Below are positions 43,681 through 54,579 of a DNA stretch of 64,000 bases, one piece after another. Numbering within the stretch: the stretch's first letter is position 1; every line of letters begins with the position of its first letter. Source of the DNA: Peromyscus leucopus. Taxonomy: Eukaryota; Chordata; Mammalia; Rodentia; Cricetidae. The notes beneath the pieces are model-generated. The model ran no database searches. It was not told the DNA's origin and was given only the letters and a program-made list of their open reading frames with translations. The translations under genes were made by a program, and so were the position numbers. The stretch spans positions 113,322,240 through 113,386,239 of the forward strand of contig NC_051064.1 in assembly GCF_004664715.2 (NCBI RefSeq), given 5' to 3'.

Positions 43681-43860
43681 TCTTCCTGCCTCGCAGAGTG
43701 GCTGTAAATTACCACATTAATTTCTAAATCAAGCCAAGTTCCATAGTAACGGAGCAGCTTCCATCCAGACCTGAAAAGATTCATTACAAAGTTGATTCGC
43801 TAAGTGCCCTCAACTTATTCCTTCAAAAGAACAGCTGCATTTACCCAATTCTGATAGCTC
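43680..43860. other. Candidate conserved non-coding block
   Basis: Non-repetitive, with GTAAATTACCACATTAATTT, CTAAATCAAG and an X-box-like GTTCCATAGTAAC at 43738-43750. The texture resembles an enhancer. Not tested for conservation. Confidence 0.3.
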
Positions 43861-44324
43861 TCCAGGGGCAGGCACTGCAGGGAGCTGAGTTCTTGATGGG
43901 GGTGGGCTGCCAGAGTGACTCTTTGAGCAGGTAGGGTGGGCAAGTAGGGAGTTCAAAAGCGGAGGAAGGTAGGTTTTAAGTGGACATGAGAAATCTGTGA
44001 GCATCCATGCATGAGAGGGTGTTGGTTTGCTTGCCTGCCCGAGGATTCCTGGATACTGATCAGATTTGCTCTGTTTGTGGAGGGACTTAATAACCTTCTT
44101 AGAGTTGTAACTGGGGAATAATTTCAGACTGGCTTTCAGGATCCCAGATGCTAAGTTATAGTTCTGAAGGCAAAAAGTAAGGGACACAAGCTGCCCCAAT
44201 CTCTTAACGTCAAGGGAAAGAGTGACAATTCAAGGTGCATATTTCATGGTTCAAAGGGACAGTAAAGTATTTATTTATAGGAGTCAAGTAATTTTCAATG
44301 TAAATGGTCATTAACAGGGTGTTG
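43861..44324. other. Unassigned sequence
   Basis: AT-rich patch at 44230-44310. Nothing else recognised. Confidence 0.5.
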
Positions 44325-44470
44325 TGTAGAGTTCTCCATCTTTCCCTGTATAAAAAGGGGGAAGTAGAGTTTCTTATGGCATTACTGGAGGGCCTGGATG
44401 GGATAATATGTATTGGGAACTTACTATAGTGCCTGGCATGGAGTAAATTCTCAGAGTCAGCTTTGGTTAT
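44325..44470 (+). repeat. MIR SINE 3' half
   Basis: CCCTGTATAAAAAGGGGG, GCCTGGATGGGATAATATG, ACTATAGTGCCTGGCATGG and AGTAAATTCTCAGAG in MIR order. Confidence 0.8.
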
Positions 44471-44479
44471 GATTTGGAA

Positions 44480-44520
44480 GGTGATGGTGGTGGTGATGGT
44501 GATGATGGTGAAGGTGAAGA
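44480..44520. repeat. (GGTGAT)-type simple repeat
   Basis: Mixed GGT and GAT units on the + strand. Confidence 0.85.
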
Positions 44521-44549
44521 CTCAATGTTCACATTTCTGGCCTAAGTAC

Positions 44550-44624
44550 TACCTTTCCATTCATCCTTCCTTCTACCTTTCCATCCATCCTTCTACCTTT
44601 CCATCCATCCTTCCTTCTACCTTA
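44550..44624. repeat. Tandem ACCTTTCCATCCATCCTTCT repeat
   Basis: Three units of 20-28 bases differing in the number of CCTT words. Confidence 0.85.
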
Positions 44625-45479
44625 GCACTCATTCAGCAAGATGCAGAAGGTGCCCTGCCCAAGTGGCTATGGATCCTGCCACCCCCTCCTCTAGTCCTGG
44701 TCAGGCCATTGTAATCTTTAACTTGGGACCTCGGAGCAGCTTCCTAATGATGTCCCTGTCTTACTCAAAGTAGAAAGAGCAATTGATGCAATTTCTCATC
44801 CTTCCCTTCTCCATCCCCTCTGAGCGGTGGTGGTTAAGGTTGAAGCTCAGGAGTTGTTAGAGTTCTGGAGGAGGCTGACTCACTAAATAAATCACAGTTT
44901 ATTTAGTGATATGACATTGGTTAAAAGAATGGAGTTCTCCTAGCCTGTGTTACTCATCCACCTTTGTTGTTTTAATCAGCTGTCCTGTGTTTCTTCTCAC
45001 CATATGAAGCACCATGGAGATGAAATGAGGTTGTGTTTATGAACTAGTTAGGCCAGGGCCTTACCCAGATGTTAGCCTAGGTAATTTCCTGGGACCTGTG
45101 TGTGACTCAGGCCCTGTCCTGCAGGCACTCACAGGTGGGAGAGAAGGCATTTGAAGGAGAAATGCCACCCAAGGTACCAACATGCTTCCCTCTGTTAAGG
45201 GTTGGCAGCTTTGGCTTCATGGCATTGCAGGAGAGCCAGGCACAGAGATACTTACACTTCTTCCAAACACACTCTGATGCTGAGACTCCAAGCCCAAGAT
45301 TCCTGCAGAAATCTGAAGAGTAATTAGAAATCGATGGCCATGCCAAATACTGGTGTGAGAAAGGATGTAACAACGTTCTTTCACCTCTTTATAAACAGCA
45401 TTTTAGAAGACAGTGTTTGTTGTTTCACATACCTTGTATGATTTAGCTTAACTATAAGAAAGGCAATACTAACAATGGT
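44625..45479. other. Unassigned sequence
   Basis: No exon or repeat recognised. Confidence 0.5.
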
Positions 45480-45690
45480 GGACAGTTCCTGAAGTTTTGC
45501 TATGTGCCAAGCTTGAAGTACTTTTTTATGCATTATCTGTTTGAGCCCCTCAAATAATCGCATGGGGTTTATGTGACTTATATGTTTTTCCATGTGACTC
45601 CTGAAACTGAGGCTCAGGGAGGTCACACAGTCCAGGATCACACAAGCTGATCCTAAATCTATAGTCTCAGCCTGTTACCAGGATATAACT
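45480..45690 (-). repeat. MIR SINE
   Basis: Long antisense MIR: GCTATGTGCCAAGCTTGAAG, CCCCTCAAATAATCGCATGG, CTGAAACTGAGGCTCAGGGA, GGTCACACAGTCC. Confidence 0.88.
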
Positions 45691-45889
45691 CTACTAGCAC
45701 TGGAAGACTCAGTTTGCAGAAGGGAGATACAGGGCTCAGTGATGTGATGATCTCTTTAGAGGGAGTCATGGGCAGTGCTGGAGAGCTGAACTGACTGTCT
45801 CTAAAACCTGGTTTGGGGTCAGCAATTTCCTGTGTATCCTGAAACAGCTTCAGGCTAGCATGCAGCCTCCCCCAGCACTCTCCTCCCCC

Positions 45890-46290
45890 CTAAAAACAAA
45901 GGGCTCCCAATAGCATTTATATTTGCATCTCAAAATCCTGCAGCCTGCAGGTGGGGGAATGCTCATTTTAATTTGGCAGAAATTAATAAGTCTGAGTGGA
46001 GAGACATCACACATCGGGCTGAACATGGCATTGCCACCCCCTCTAATTTGTTAGACAATACAACTGTGCTACAGTTCCCAGTGTCGATGAGGAAAAATAA
46101 ACACATGTATATTAATGACTTTAAAAGATTTCCGTTTATCCAAGCATGTCTCTTTCTTTTTATTCAGCATATCATTGGATCAATAATTAATCCCCATACA
46201 TTTTAATAACGAGTTTTCACTTGCAATTGTTTTTCATAATTTTGCATTTATGTTTGACAAGTTTAGGAGCTTGTTCCATTTGAAAAGGGA
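45890..46290. other. Strong candidate conserved non-coding element
   Basis: About 400 bases with no repeat signature, rich in TAAT/ATTA cores (CATTTTAATTTGGC, ATTAATAAGTC, GTATATTAATGAC, CAATAATTAATCCCC), an octamer-like ATTTGCATCTCA at 45922-45933 and SOX-like ACAAAGG. This is the most enhancer-like stretch in the window by eye. No alignment was possible. Confidence 0.4.
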
Positions 46291-46519
46291 GAAAGAAAAT
46301 CAGGCATGGTTTTTCCTCATGCTGTAGCAGGTCAGGTCTACAAGACCAGGGTCATTATGGGCTAAGATGAGCTGGCTGACATTTGGGAGGTCTCTTGGCC
46401 AGCTTGGAGTCAGCATGGTTCTAACCTCAGGGATGTTTGTGTTGGTGTGGAAACATGGGGTGGCTGGGTTCCTTATGATGCATTGCTTTTAAAATTTTGT
46501 GATTAGCAGTAAGCCATGA

Positions 46520-46635
46520 TCAGAAAGAGCTGGGTGTGATCTCTCACTCTTGAAATCCCAGCACTTGGGAGCTGGAAGCAGGAGGACCAGGAGTCTAAGA
46601 ATAACCTTGGCTGCATAGTAAAATTTGGAAGCTAT
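46520..46635 (+). repeat. B1-type SINE, 5' part (split)
   Basis: AGAGCTGGGTGTGATCTCTC, TGAAATCCCAGCACTTGGGA and AGCAGGAGGACCAGGAG on the sense strand. Interrupted at 46640 by a family A LTR and resumed at 47009 with a CCTAGACTACATCATGAGAC segment and A-rich tail. Confidence 0.75.
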
Positions 46636-46640
46636 CCTAG

Positions 46641-46803
46641 TGTCTTAGTTACTTTTCTATTGCTGTGATAAAACACCATGGACACAGCAACTTATAAATG
46701 AGGTGTTTAATTGGGCTTAGAGTTTCAGAGGATTAGAGTCCATGATATCAGAGCAAAAGCTTGGCAGCAGGAACAGCTAAAAGCTCACATCTTGATCTGA
46801 AAC

Positions 46804-46840
<37 letters not shown>

Positions 46841-47008
46841 TCATGCTAGTAATGAAAGGAGTCTTTTGAAACCTTAAAGCCCACCTCTACTAGGGTACCT
46901 CTTCTAACAAGGGCACACCTCCACATCCTTTCCAGACAGTCCCACCAAGTGGAAACCAAGTATTTGAACATATGAGTCTATAGGGACTTTCTCATTTGAG
47001 CCACCACA
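46641..47008 (+). mobile_element. Family A solo LTR with 5-bp duplication, inside B1
   Basis: Starts TGTCTTAGTTACTTTTC and ends GCCACCACA. CCTAG at 46636-46640 and 47009-47013 is an exact 5-bp target-site duplication. Removing the element restores a continuous B1. 368 bases, with an internal (GA)n. Confidence 0.85.
46808..46838. repeat. (GA)n microsatellite in family A LTR
   Basis: About 15 GA units. Confidence 0.95.
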
Positions 47009-47090
47009 CCTAGACTACATCATGAGACTCTGCCTTACAAACAAACAAGAAACAAGGAAGCAAAGACAAGAAGAAAGGAAGACAGGCAAT
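47009..47090 (+). repeat. B1-type SINE, 3' part and A-rich tail
   Basis: CATCATGAGACTCTGCCTTA followed by ACAAACAAACAAG and purine-rich sequence, the 3' end of the B1 that starts at 46520. Confidence 0.7.
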
Positions 47091-47514
47091 GCAATGAGAA
47101 ACCTGAGGAGCTGTTCCATATGCTGAAGACAAGACATCTCTAAGAGGCATGCTGTCAATTATGAAGTACCATTGCTACCAATGATGACATGCATGCAAGA
47201 GAGTAGCAACAGAGAGACATGCTTGTGGAGATGGAGGTAGAGTGTAGAGATGTGTCTTTCTTGCTTACTTTTTAATAAAACTTAGTAAATAGCCATAAAA
47301 TAGGAATGTTTTAGCCTTACACTTATAACTAGGTGTTGTGCTTCAGAGAAGGCCATTGTCACTATGCTGGAGGGAGGGACCTGATATTCATCAACACCCA
47401 CTATACACTAGGTCCTTTCCATTTTGCCATCATACCCACAATGACCTTGTGTGTAATTTTTTTACTCTTGGGAGTCCAACACATAGCTCCTACTTATGAA
47501 TGCCCAGCATTAGC
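47091..47514. other. Unassigned sequence
   Basis: No feature recognised. Confidence 0.5.
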
Positions 47515-47920
47515 TTGGCTTGTTTCTAGCCAGATTTTCTAACTTAAATTATCCCATTTCTTTTAAATCACATTTTGCCTCTGGGCTTTTTAACCTTTCT
47601 TTATTCTGTGTATCTTTCTTTCCTTCTTACTCTGTGGCTGGCTGTGTGACTAGCTCCTGCCCTGGTATCCCCCTGTCCTCCTTTTCTTGTTCCTCCCTCT
47701 CTCTCCCCTAGATTTTTCCTCCTATTTATCCTCTTCCCTATTTCTCCCTCCTGCCTAGCTATTGACTGTTCAGCTCTTTATTAGACCAATCAGGTGTTTT
47801 ATACAGGCAAAGTAACAGCTTAACAAATGCAGCATAAAAGAATGCAATACATCTTTGCATCATTAAACAAATATTCCACAGCACAAACGAATGCAACACA
47901 TCTTAAACTAATATTCCACA
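47515..47920 (-). mobile_element. Family C solo LTR
   Basis: On the - strand it begins TGTGGAATATTAG and carries two related blocks of the ATATTAGTTTAAGATGTG type about 40 bases apart, then CTGATTGGTCTAATAAAGAG (CCAAT-type box and AATAAA) and AATAGCTAGGCAGGAGGG. The 3' end, near 47515, is less certain. Confidence 0.65.
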
Positions 47921-47925
47921 ATAAC

Positions 47926-47965
47926 CTTTTCTACAAAGTAGGGGGCATCCTACTTTGTAGAAAAG
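47926..47965. repeat. Perfect 17-bp inverted repeat (hairpin)
   Basis: CTTTTCTACAAAGTAGG at 47926-47942 is the exact complement of CCTACTTTGTAGAAAAG at 47949-47965, with the 6-base loop GGGCAT. It starts five bases outside the family C LTR. I recognise no terminator, miRNA or transposon end in it. Confidence 0.95.
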
Positions 47966-48669
47966 CACCAGTGCATTACCTGCTCACACAGCTGAGAGGC
48001 TGGCTGGTGGGCTGTTTGATTCAGGTGGCAGGGCTCCTTTCTTTGTGTCTTTGCACCCTGGCCCTTTCCCGGCATTCCTTTCCACTCTTTTGTTTTGACC
48101 CAGTACGTGAGTACTTTCCTACAGGAAGTCCTCTTCTCTTGGCCCTCAGGTTTCCCTCCGGCCTCTACAGCACTGGCCCTTCCATGGTGTTACCCATGTT
48201 ATGTGTGTTTGTCAGTGTCCTGTGTGTGCTAGAGGGTGTCATCATCAGTGCACACTGTGGCTGCCCCACTAGCCTCTGAGATGAGGATGCTCTAATTTTG
48301 TCTTTTCAGGCCTTTAAAAAAGTATTCGTGAGAGAAAGGAAGGGAGGGAAGGAAAAAGATGCAGGGCAAGAATGGACTAAATTAAAACAAAAAGAGCAGA
48401 TTTCAAAGTTTTAGTCTTTCTTAATACTGCATATTCAGATTACATGGAAAGACTAATTTCTCATTTCCCATCTTATTTTTTAATGCATGTAAGGGTTTAT
48501 TTATTATTAAAGGTATAAGTTTAAAATAAACTAGGCATTTTGAGCAAGGCAGAGAAAACTTTCTTTTTTATTTTCTTAGGCCTTATAATAGTTTGAGAGA
48601 CACACATACTGTATATGTTTACTAACTAGATGAGGGAGCTTACGAATCAGAAGGGGGAGAAAGTGGAAG
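47966..48669. other. Unassigned sequence
   Basis: A 150-codon + frame (47827-48279) spans the LTR edge and hairpin, so it is not a gene candidate. AT-rich at 48420-48560. Confidence 0.5.
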
Positions 48670-48845
48670 CCTTGGCTATTAGACACCACAGCAGGCTAGG
48701 AGTTGAGTTAGGGGCTTTCGTGTATTGCATCCAATCCTCATGTTCATAGCAGGCCCAGTAGCCCCGACTTTATAAATGGAGACCAATGAAATGAGGTGAG
48801 ATTTGGGCCCATGTCTGTCAAATTACCAAAGCTTATTCTTAATTG
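48670..48845 (-). repeat. MIR SINE
   Basis: Antisense MIR: TTGCATCCAATCCTCATGTT, CCCGACTTTATAAATGGAGA, CAATGAAATGAGGTGAGA. Confidence 0.7.
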
Positions 48846-49524
48846 AGTTCTCAAGTGAGCAATTGGCATGAAGCATGTGGGTTCTTAGGTGCACTGAGAC
48901 AGACAGAAGGTGTGCTGTTGGACTTATATCTCTAAACCACTCAGCTGCCAGCTCCAAGGCTCTCTTGCTTTACCAGGTCCCTGAGTCATCTTGCAGCTGG
49001 CATGATGGTTTTGGATAGCCTCAGTAGCAATCAGGCTCTGAAATTAGTCTCAAAGTGGAGCCTAACACATCAGATGCCTACTCAGAGTCCTCTAACCCAT
49101 GTCCTCTTTCTTGGTTTTGGTCCAGTACATACTTGTTTCACTTTTCGTGACATCTCACCAATGTCTCCAGAGGCCTCAGCATTGACCTCAGCTTGCTTGG
49201 CTGATACCTTGATCATATGACTAGGCATTTGCTTCTTATTTAAAGAGTAGAAAGAGCAATTGTGTCTGGAAAAGTGAAGGGGTTGAGTGGAGGCTAACAG
49301 ACACTCTTGGATTTGATATCAGTATAGCTCCTGGGATCTTAGAATCCATGCTCCCACAGATGACAATAGTCCGAAATGGCTTTCACTTTCTTTCTGACAT
49401 CCTGTGGCTCATGTGTGTTTTCTGACTGCAGACCCAGACTTGAACTCAGCTGGTATGGGAGTCTGTGTACTTCTCAGGTCCCCAGCCCTGATGGTCCATG
49501 GAGGAATAGCCAATCACCTTTGGC
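48846..49524. other. Unassigned sequence
   Basis: No repeat or exon recognised. Confidence 0.5.
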
Positions 49525-49720
49525 ACAGTGTGGAAAGAGCAGAGACCTGAGATTCTGATAGTTTGAGAGCTTCCTGTCTTGGCTTTGCCTTAATGCCCTT
49601 TGGGCAAAGTACTTAATTCTTTCTAACTGAATTTTCTTGTCTGAATAACACCTTCTTCACAGGAGTGTTGTGGGGCTCAATTGAGATTATTCATAGAAAG
49701 TGCTTGACCCAGCCCTATCC
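49525..49720 (+). repeat. MIR SINE
   Basis: Near-complete sense MIR: TGGAAAGAGCAGAGACCTGA, GGGCAAAGTACTTAATTC, TTTTCTTGTCTGAATAAC, GTTGTGGGGCTCAATTGAG. Confidence 0.85.
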
Positions 49721-49984
49721 ATGGGGCACTGGTGTGTTTTAATTTACACCCTCTTCTTATACAAATAATCCTGCATTCCCTAGGCTGTTGATTCCTCTCA
49801 GCAACCATCACAGATGAGTGCCTAGGGTTTCCACCTGCGAGAATGTTGAAATTGACCCAGATCTTTGGAAGATATTAAACATTTGTAGGACACCTTTCCA
49901 CCTACACCCACATTCTACTTTTTTTCAATCTTCAACTCAGTTTCCTGGAAATTCCAAGAACATTAACAAGGCTTAAGCAGAAGT

Positions 49985-50110
49985 GGAACATGTTCACTAT
50001 GTGCCCACATCTGTGATCTCCTTGGCAACCATTAAGGTCAGGATTATCCGTTCCTTTTCTTAAAGGAGGAAACAGAGGCCTAGAGATACTGCAGATCCAG
50101 GTAGCCTACC
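49985..50110 (-). repeat. MIR SINE
   Basis: Antisense MIR: CTCCTTGGCAACCATTAAGG, AAAGGAGGAAACAGAGGCC. Confidence 0.75.
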
Positions 50111-50639
50111 TCCTGTTCTCCACCTCCTGATGTCTCCAGTGCTCTGTGGCAAGAGAAAAGGGCAGAACTGCTTCGGTGGTGGGGATCTCAGCTCTCTTCA
50201 GCATGCTTCCTGGGCACCCACGAGTAATGGGCACAAAGCCAGGGAGCTTCTGCCAAGCCCATCCAGTCTGGAGTCGACTCACAAGACTCACGTGGTGAGG
50301 AGGGGGCTGCAGCAGGAAGAGGATGGTGTGAGAAAAGAACATCTCATGCTCCTTTTGCCCACGCATGAACCACTTCTGGAGAAATTAGATCTAGCATCTT
50401 TATTCTGCTTTCTAGCTCTTAAAAACGTAATTCTGAGCTTGTTTCAATGCAATTCTGTTTTATCTGAGTCTATCAAGTACCCGCACAGGTAGCTCAGGCC
50501 CAGGAGATAGCCTAGAGGCATTCTTAGTCTGAAGAAGCAGATAAGGACCCACAAAGACATCACAGTTAGGTCAGTACTGTGCCCAGAAATCATGGGTGTT
50601 GTAGGAACTCAGAAAATTGCTCCTAATTCAGTATGGAGA
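50111..50639. other. Unassigned sequence
   Basis: Frames of 86-120 codons overlap on both strands and lack domains. No repeat recognised. Confidence 0.5.
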
Positions 50640-51150
50640 TCTGGGAAGGCATTTCAGAGGGAACTTCTGAGTTGAGACTTGAAGGAAACAGAGAAACTGG
50701 TCTGAGAAAGAGTTGCGGATGGTGATTCAGTCAGAGAGATCAGAACATACAAAAGCTACTTGGGGAAGGGGAAAAAGGCTCACATAGCTCTCACAAGAGA
50801 GCAAAAGCAATGTTGGCAAATGCTGAGGGTGTGGCCAAGTGGGGAAGATTGAATCACACAGTGTGTAGTGAACTATGTCTCTAAGTCTAGACCTCATGTT
50901 GGTGATAATGCATGGCTACTGATAGTTTTAATCTGGGAGGTGACATGTTATATCCATGGTTCAGAAGGAGCATTCTGTGGCTACATCAGAATAAGAGAGG
51001 ACATTACATAAGATAGGGAGGAAAGAAAGGAGGCACTTGTTGTATCTAGGGAGAGAAGGTGTAGCCTGGACTGGGATAGTGGTACAAATAATGGGAAAAA
51101 GGGACAAGTTTATTCATGAGATATTGAGGAAGCAGAAGCAACGGCACAAA
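50640..51150 (-). repeat. L2 LINE
   Basis: Antisense L2: TGGGAAGGCATTTCAGAGGG, AACTTCTGAGTTGAGACTTG, GGCAAATGCTGAGGGTGTGG. Similar to the segment at 10640. Confidence 0.7.
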
Positions 51151-51179
51151 GGTAGTAATTGTGCGGATGGCACAAATAG

Positions 51180-51345
51180 CTCTTGCCATTTACAGAGCAC
51201 CATTCAGAGTGGCTGGGATGTGATTCATTTAGTCCTCACAACAGCCCAAGAAACACTCAGGGGCTGTAGGAACACTTTTGAGGTTATCTACATAGCAGCT
51301 GGCAGAGTCAGAACTGGAACTCAGAGAGTCTCAAGAGGGACAATC
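51180..51345 (-). repeat. MIR SINE
   Basis: Antisense MIR: GATTCATTTAGTCCTCACAA, CAGCTGGCAGAGTCAGAACT. Confidence 0.75.
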
Positions 51346-51583
51346 TCACACCCCCACCCCTACCCATTGCCCCCATAGGTCACAGTGTTTTGTGTGTGTT
51401 AAGTGTGGGAGATGAGAGCCAGAGAGGGTCCAGGAGAATTCGCAGCTTTCCCAGATGCTCATATTATCCTGTCTCTCCAGCAGGGCCAGGGAAAAGTCAC
51501 AGGAAGATGAAGGGCAGGGCAGCACACCTCTGTAGTGAATGGTTACTGAGCCTCAGATCCCATTCTCTTTGATTCAACTTTTT

Positions 51584-52470
51584 TTAAATATTTTTTTTAT
51601 TTAAAAAATTTTCTTTCCTTTTACACACCAACCCCTGTTCCCCCTTCCCTTCTTCTGCTCCTCCCATCTCCCCCCATCCCACCCCCATCCCCTCCTCATA
51701 GAGAGTAAGGCCTCCCTTAGGTAGGTCAACACAGGCTGGTACACCAAGTTGGGGCCAGACCTAGCCCCTCCTCTCTGCATCAAGGCTGAGTAAGGCATCA
51801 CACCACAGGGAATGGGCTCTAAAAAGCCAGTTTGTGTACCCAGGAGAAGTCATGGTTCCATTGCCAGGGGACTCACAAATAGATCAAGCCACACAACTGT
51901 CACCCATATTCAGAGGGCCTAGTGCAGTCCCATGCAGGCTCCCCAGCTGTCAGTCCAAAGTCTGTGAGCTGCCACTAACTTGGATCAGTTATCTCTGTGG
52001 TTTTTCCCATCATGATCCTGACTCCACTTGCTCCTGTAATCATTCCTCCCTCTCTTGAACTGAACTCTAGGATCTTGGCCAAGTGCTTGGCTGTGGGTCT
52101 CTGCATCTGATTCCATCAGTCACTGGATGTAGGTTCTATGATGACAATTAGGGTAGACACCAATCTGAGTGCAGGGGAAGGCTAGTTCAAGCACCCTCTC
52201 CACCATCGCTATGAGTCTTAGCTGGGGACAATCTTGTGAGTTCCTGGGGTTTTCTCTAGCTGCAGATTTCTCCCCATCCCCTTAATTGTACACTCTGTCA
52301 AAAAAGCTCTTTCATTGCTCTCCCTCCCCATCTCTCCCTGAACTTGGCCATCTCAAGTCCTCAAGTCCAGCTCCCATCACTTCCCCTGTATGCCCCCTCC
52401 CAGTTTACTCAGGAGATCTTAACTCTTCCCCTTCCTGGGGTGATCCATGTGTGTCTCTCTTAGTGTCCTC
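51584..52470 (-). mobile_element. 5'-truncated L1 (3' UTR only) with target-site duplication
   Basis: Antisense poly(A)/T-rich end at the left, then the C-rich CCCCATCCCACCCCCATCCC region and rodent L1 3' UTR words (CCAAGTTGGGGCCAGACC, GGCCAAGTGCTTGGCTGTGG). Exact 15-bp flanks TTGATTCAACTTTTT at 51569-51583 and 52471-52485. 887 bases, no coding part. Confidence 0.92.
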
Positions 52471-52634
52471 TTGATTCAACTTTTTACCCTTTACTTTTCC
52501 AGCATCCCACAGAAGCTTTGGTCTTCTTTAGGACCATTAGCTCTGCTGAACTCTGGGAGTTCTCTATTTCCTCTCTTTCTCTTATCTCCAATCACAGCCC
52601 ATTCATTAGCATTCTTTGCCAGCTTTTGTTGTTG

Positions 52635-52805
52635 TTTTTTGTTTTTGTTTGTTTGTTGGTCTTTTGAGACAGGGTTTCTCTGTGTAACAGCTCTGGCTGT
52701 CCTGGAAATTGTTTTGTAGACAAGGCTGGCATCGAACTCACAGAGATCCGCCTGCCTCTGCCTCCCAAGTGCTGGGATTAAAGTCGTGTGCTACCACCAC
52801 CCGGC
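52635..52805 (-). mobile_element. B1 SINE
   Basis: Antisense B1: TTGAGACAGGGTTTCTCTGT, CTGTCCTGGAAATTGTTTTG, ATCGAACTCACAGAGATCCG, GCTACCACCACCCGGC. T-rich (TTTG)n tail at the left. I could not fix a target-site duplication. Confidence 0.93.
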
Positions 52806-53059
52806 TTAGTTATGTCTATCTTTTGACACTGAAATACAACATTGTCATCTACAGAGTTCATACTTGAGAACTATACCATCAAGCCCCACCCTGTCACCAA
52901 AAGTTCATAATATTTTAAGAAAGTTATGGTGTGGTGTTGGGCACATTCATAGCTATCCTGGGATGCATGAGGTCCATGGGCCTCAAGTTGGACATGCTTG
53001 CTTGGAACTATCTATGGTGAAGGATATTTTACTTTTCCATTCTGTCCAGCCCAGTGCTG

Positions 53060-53480
53060 GTGTTCAGCCCCAACCTACTGAAGGGTCCCTAGAAGCGGGG
53101 AGTAAAGAATTAAGAAATTCTGGATAGAAATATAGATGAAGAAAAAGACAGAGACACAGAATAGCTTTGGGAAGGCCCTGGATCAATATCCAGCAGCCTC
53201 GAACTTATTTCTAATGGGCTTTTTATACACTAGCAAGGGGAGAGGCCTCCCCTTTCAAGACCAAAGCACAATATACAACCAAGTGTAGACCCCTCAAAAC
53301 ACCTGGTAACCACGCCCCACAACTAAGCATCTTGTGATTAGGCCTTGAAGTATATGACACCTGGTAACCATGCCTTTGCACCCTATTATGCAGCCTTGGA
53401 GCTGATTCTCTGACCTTGAGTCAAACCACAAGTTGGAATCTTTATGGGCTCCCACACCATTCCCAATGTATTGTGGAGCA
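53060..53480 (-). repeat. Possible ERV-derived LTR fragment
   Basis: Segments such as GACAGAGACACAGAATAGC, CTTATTTCTAATGGGC and TTTTTATACACTAGCAAGGG resemble a rodent endogenous-retrovirus LTR read in antisense, with a TATA-like word. Boundaries and family are uncertain. No coding sequence. Confidence 0.4.
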
Positions 53481-53481
53481 G

Positions 53482-53520
53482 GTTGTTGTTGTTGTTGTTG
53501 TTGTTGTGTGTGTGTGTGTG
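53482..53520. repeat. (GTT)n(GT)n microsatellite
   Basis: Eight GTT units then seven GT units. Confidence 0.97.
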
Positions 53521-53699
53521 GAATATGGTTAAATGTTTTAGCAAAGTCCACCTGCTATAAAGCTGTCTACATCTTTGTTCTTCCCTCTCCCTTCTTGTGC
53601 CTGTCCTGCCATGAATTGGTTATAGCTCACAGGCCACTCTGCTGAGCATTACACAGCTCCCTCCAGTTTACTGGCCACCTGGCTCAGGCCTGCAGTGTC

Positions 53700-54050
53700 A
53701 CTTGCTTGGACTTACACAGTCAGCCCCTAACTGGCTCATGGTCATTCACTCTGGTCCTCTCCAACCCATCATGACTTAGAGCGAAAGGCATTATCTAACT
53801 ATAAACCTGACCATACTGAGTCTCCCTTTAGAGAATTTCTGTTGCCTTCAGGGTGGCTCAGGGAGACCCCCCTCCTACTTCTTACTTCCTATCTCAATGC
53901 TCATTTTCTGTTCCATTCCCGTACACACCAGACTTCCAATAAAACCAAACTGCTACAGAGTTTGTTTCATTTGTTTTATCTAATGAAGAACATGTTCTCT
54001 CATGCCTCAGGGCCCTTGCACCATCTGCCCTCTAACATGAAATACTTTTG
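53700..54050 (+). repeat. L2 LINE
   Basis: CCTCCTACTTCTTACTTCC, CCGTACACACCAGACTTCC and CATGCCTCAGGGCCCTTGCA are in L2 order on the sense strand. Confidence 0.7.
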
Positions 54051-54054
54051 AGTT

Positions 54055-54500
54055 CATTCATTCATTCATTTAAATAAATAACCCTCATAAGACTCTTACT
54101 CTAAACAAACACCATGCTAACCTTGAGATTTGGCAGGTGAAGAAGACTCAGTCCCTTGCCAAAAGGAAACCATAATCTAATAAAGAGAGAGAGAGAGAGA
54201 CAAGTAAATTGACGATGACCACATAGTGAGACAGGGACATTGCTAAAGAAAGCACAGGTCGGGGGTTGAGTGGGGTGGAAGGGTTCTGGGATCCATTCTG
54301 GGTTCTGCAAAAGCTGCCTGGAGGAGAGAATACCGAGACAGATCACAGGTCCTTTCCAGAGTTAACCTGGCTACAACAGATGTGGGAATGAAGAATAGTG
54401 ATGAGGGGCAGTGAGCGGCCTTTGTAAAGGCTGAGAGGTGGCTGGAGAGGAAAGAGAAAGCATGGGAGGAGCTTCCCTCATTGGCTGGCTGTGCTTTGTC
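54055..54500 (-). repeat. L2 LINE (opposite orientation)
   Basis: TCATTCATTCATTTAAATAA, ACACCATGCTAACCTTGAG and TTCCAGAGTTAACCTGG-containing L2 antisense sequence, with a short (GA)n at 54181-54200. It meets the sense L2 at 54050 tail to tail. Confidence 0.65.
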
Positions 54501-54579
54501 AGGCTCTAGAGTAGGCCCTAGAGATAGAGCAGTAGCGCTAGATATCTCACATACTAACACGTAGAGACCTAACATACAG

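Noticed and set aside
44550..44624. CRISPR-like spaced repeats
   Set aside because: Units are directly tandem with no unique spacers, in a mammalian genome. It is a simple tandem repeat.
47827..48279. 150-codon + frame with hydrophobic stretches
   Set aside because: It begins inside an LTR, passes through the 17-bp hairpin and has no recognisable family, so chance is more likely.
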